64,000 bases of DNA, from NCBI RefSeq assembly GCF_901709675.1, contig NC_051098.1:374001-438000 (forward strand), given 5' to 3'. Below the pieces are notes generated by a model. That model ran no database searches and was not told the origin of the DNA. It saw nothing but the letters and a program-made list of their open reading frames with translations. A program made the position numbers and the translations under genes. Below, in pieces: positions 62,094-64,000 of the stretch (position 1 is its first letter; every line of letters starts with the position of its first letter). Origin of the DNA: Syngnathus acus (Eukaryota > Chordata > Actinopteri > Syngnathiformes > Syngnathidae).

Positions 62094-63690
62094 CTGCTTT
62101 CGACACTGTAGACTTTGACATTTTATTAGAGCGTCTTAAAAGTTGTGTTGGTATTTCAGGGTCAGCACTAGGCTGGTTCGATTCCTATCTATCAGACAGG
62201 ACGCACCGAGTGGTCCATGGCAATACGTACTCTGAGCTCTATAATGTTCCGTGTGGTGTCCCACAGGGATCGGTCCTCGGACCAATTCTATTTAATATTT
62301 ATATGATTCCCCTTGGGGACATAATATGTAAATATAATATTAGTTTTCAATGTTACGTGGATGACACCCAATTATATATGCCGTTATCAATGACAGATCC
62401 GTGGGACTGTTGTAATCTTGAGGCGTGCCTTACGGAGATCAAGCAATGGATGTCTCTCAACTTCCTTCGTCTTAACCCAGATAAGACCGAGATGTTAATA
62501 ATTGGTCCAGCTGGTTATCAACATTTATTTAAGGAAACCACTATAACTATAGATAACTGTACTATCACTCAGAGCGATACTGTAACTAATCTCGGGGTAA
62601 TATTTGACCAAACGCTCTCCTTTCAAAAGCACATTAAGAATATAACCAGAATTGCGTTTTTTCACCTTCGTAATATTGCTAAGATTCGTCCGATCCTCTC
62701 GACCGGTGATGCGGAAACTATTATACATGCGTTTATCACGTCGCGCCTGGACTACTGTAATGCATTATTTTCTGGTCTTCCTAAGTCCAGAATCAAAAGT
62801 CTACAGTTAGTACAAAATGCTGCTGCAAGGCTGCTCTCACGGACAAGAAAATTTGATCACATTACCCCAATATTAGCCAACTTACATTGGCTCCCGGTCC
62901 ATTTAAGATGTGACTTCAAGGTTCTTCTATTAACCTATAAATCATTGCATGGCTTAGCGCCTTCATATCCCGTCGACCTAGTTGTTCCTTATGTTCCGTC
63001 TCGTAACCTTCGTTCGCGAAACGCTAGTCTTTTAGTGACACCGAGGGCCAAGAAAATGTCTGCAGGGTCTAGAGCATTTTCTATTCTGGCTCCAGAGCTT
63101 TGGAATGCCCTACCAATGGATATTAGAACTGCTACCTCAGTAGAAACATTTAAGACACGTTTAAAGACACATTTCTATGACATGGCCTTTAATTAACCTG
63201 TAGTGGCCGATTCGGTTGGAGTTTGTTTTTGCTCCCTCTCCCCACCCCCCCTCCGCCCAGCCCTCCCGGGCTGGGGAGGTGGTTAGGTGACACCCAAGCT
63301 GACAGCGGCTATCTGGATTCTCGTGGACCAATTCAGGATGAGGGAACTGCAGCGGATTACCCTCCTCAAAGACACTGCCAGGACAATCGAGGGCACATCT
63401 GCTCTTCGCTTTGACTTGGACATCCACTTTTTTCTTGATTTTCATATTACGTATTTTATGTGCCCTCTCTGCATCCATTGCAGCCTGGTGATCCTGAAAG
63501 GGGGATCCTTCCATCTGCGGTCCCTTCTCAAGGTTTCTCATTTTTCTCCTGGTTGGTTTTTTTTGAGTTTTTCCTTGCCCTTTTGGGAGCTTAAGATCAG
63601 GGGATGCTTTGAGAATTATGGTCAATTGTTTGTCTATGTGAAGCCCTTTGAGACTGCTTGTGATTTAGGGCTATACCAATAAACTTGACT
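62094..63690 (+). pseudogene. L2 LINE copy 1, RT core to 3' tail
   Basis: From [20 protein letters not shown] to the terminal THFYDMAFN stop at 63194-63196 the frame is open. It has [20 protein letters not shown], the catalytic box [11 protein letters not shown] with both aspartates, and [18 protein letters not shown]. The 3' UTR ends with AGGGCTATACCAATAAACTT then GACTTGACTT, the L2-type tail. The RT core is undamaged; only the hAT insertion and the upstream break disable the element. Confidence 0.92.
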
Positions 63691-64000
63691 TGACTTCCTT
63701 AAAGTCGGCCTTAAGAACTTTAAAAGTTAAGATTAGTCGCAAACAGGTGGTGCATCAATGTCTTTGAGCATCCTGCATTGTTTGAAAATGAGAATGGTCG
63801 CTAGTTTCAATCCCTACAATTTGTACAAATTATATTAAAAATGCATTTTTTTTTTAAATAAACTTGAGAAACTCCCCTTCATTTTCAGTGGGAACATTGT
63901 TGTTGGTCTCCCTTTTTTTGCGAGTGCATCATAGTCTGGAGTAAAATTTGTTGTGGCAATTCTTACGATAGAGCCGAGGTGTTGGTCCGTTAACCTAGAT
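63691..64000. other. Unassigned sequence at the right edge
   Basis: No element or exon recognised. The upstream ALDH3 exons expected on the minus strand are not here. Confidence 0.5.

Overview
This is a gene-poor, transposon-dominated stretch of a vertebrate genome, almost certainly a teleost fish. The indicators are fish-type Rex3 LINEs with a GATG tail, L2 LINEs ending in a TTGACTTGA-type tail, Tc1 transposons with long inverted repeats, hAT elements with BED-finger exons, a THAP-bearing ISL2EU-type element, chromovirus and other Ty3/gypsy elements, a BEL/Pao fragment, two class-I-like endogenous retroviruses, and one spliced vertebrate gene. The species cannot be told from the sequence.

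The only host gene I can support is the 3' part of an aldehyde dehydrogenase family 3 gene on the minus strand. Its last five exons lie at 58580-58463, 58375-58234, 58157-57991, 50285-50186 and 35656-35343, and all splice phases match. The first two introns are under 100 bp. The last two are 7.7 and 14.5 kb and are packed with transposons. Upstream exons lie beyond the right edge. The encoded C-terminus carries a hydrophobic tail like the membrane anchor of fatty aldehyde dehydrogenase (ALDH3A2).

Layout. 1-5.5 kb: decayed hAT, LTR-like and LINE fragments, then a miniature element with 123-bp tandem repeats. 5.5-9.4 kb: a broken Ty3/gypsy element with a LINE 3' end inserted in gag. 9.4-11.7 kb: a TA-flanked miniature element (CCGTATTTT termini) with a second one nested in it. 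12.5-13.3 kb: a hAT mini-element. 14.0-33.9 kb: one provirus (ERV1) bounded by LTRs and identical 4-bp target duplications. It has been expanded to 19.8 kb by an ISL2EU mini-element, a Rex3 end, an L2 fragment split by a younger provirus (ERV2, identical LTRs), an antisense Rex3 fragment, and BEL and hAT pieces. 33.9-35.3 kb: probable 3' flank or UTR of the ALDH3 gene. 35.7-50.2 kb (last intron): an L2 copy with a nested miniature element, microsatellites, another miniature element with CCAAT-box repeats, Tc1 inside Tc1, and a chromovirus inside an inverted Tc1 pair. 50.3-58.0 kb (penultimate intron): a Ty3/gypsy remnant, minisatellites, a G-rich hAT mini-element, and Rex3 and LINE fragments. 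58.7-63.7 kb: a hAT end, then a long L2 split by a hAT mini-element with a perfect 8-bp duplication.

The most interesting points are three. A group of TA-flanked miniature elements share CCGTATTTT ends and, in two of them, remnants of the same acidic transposase C-terminus. The ISL2EU-type mini-element keeps the first exons of two opposed genes. Four separate hAT copies all keep the BED-finger exon while losing most or all of the catalytic region. No coding sequence of any mobile element here looks intact.
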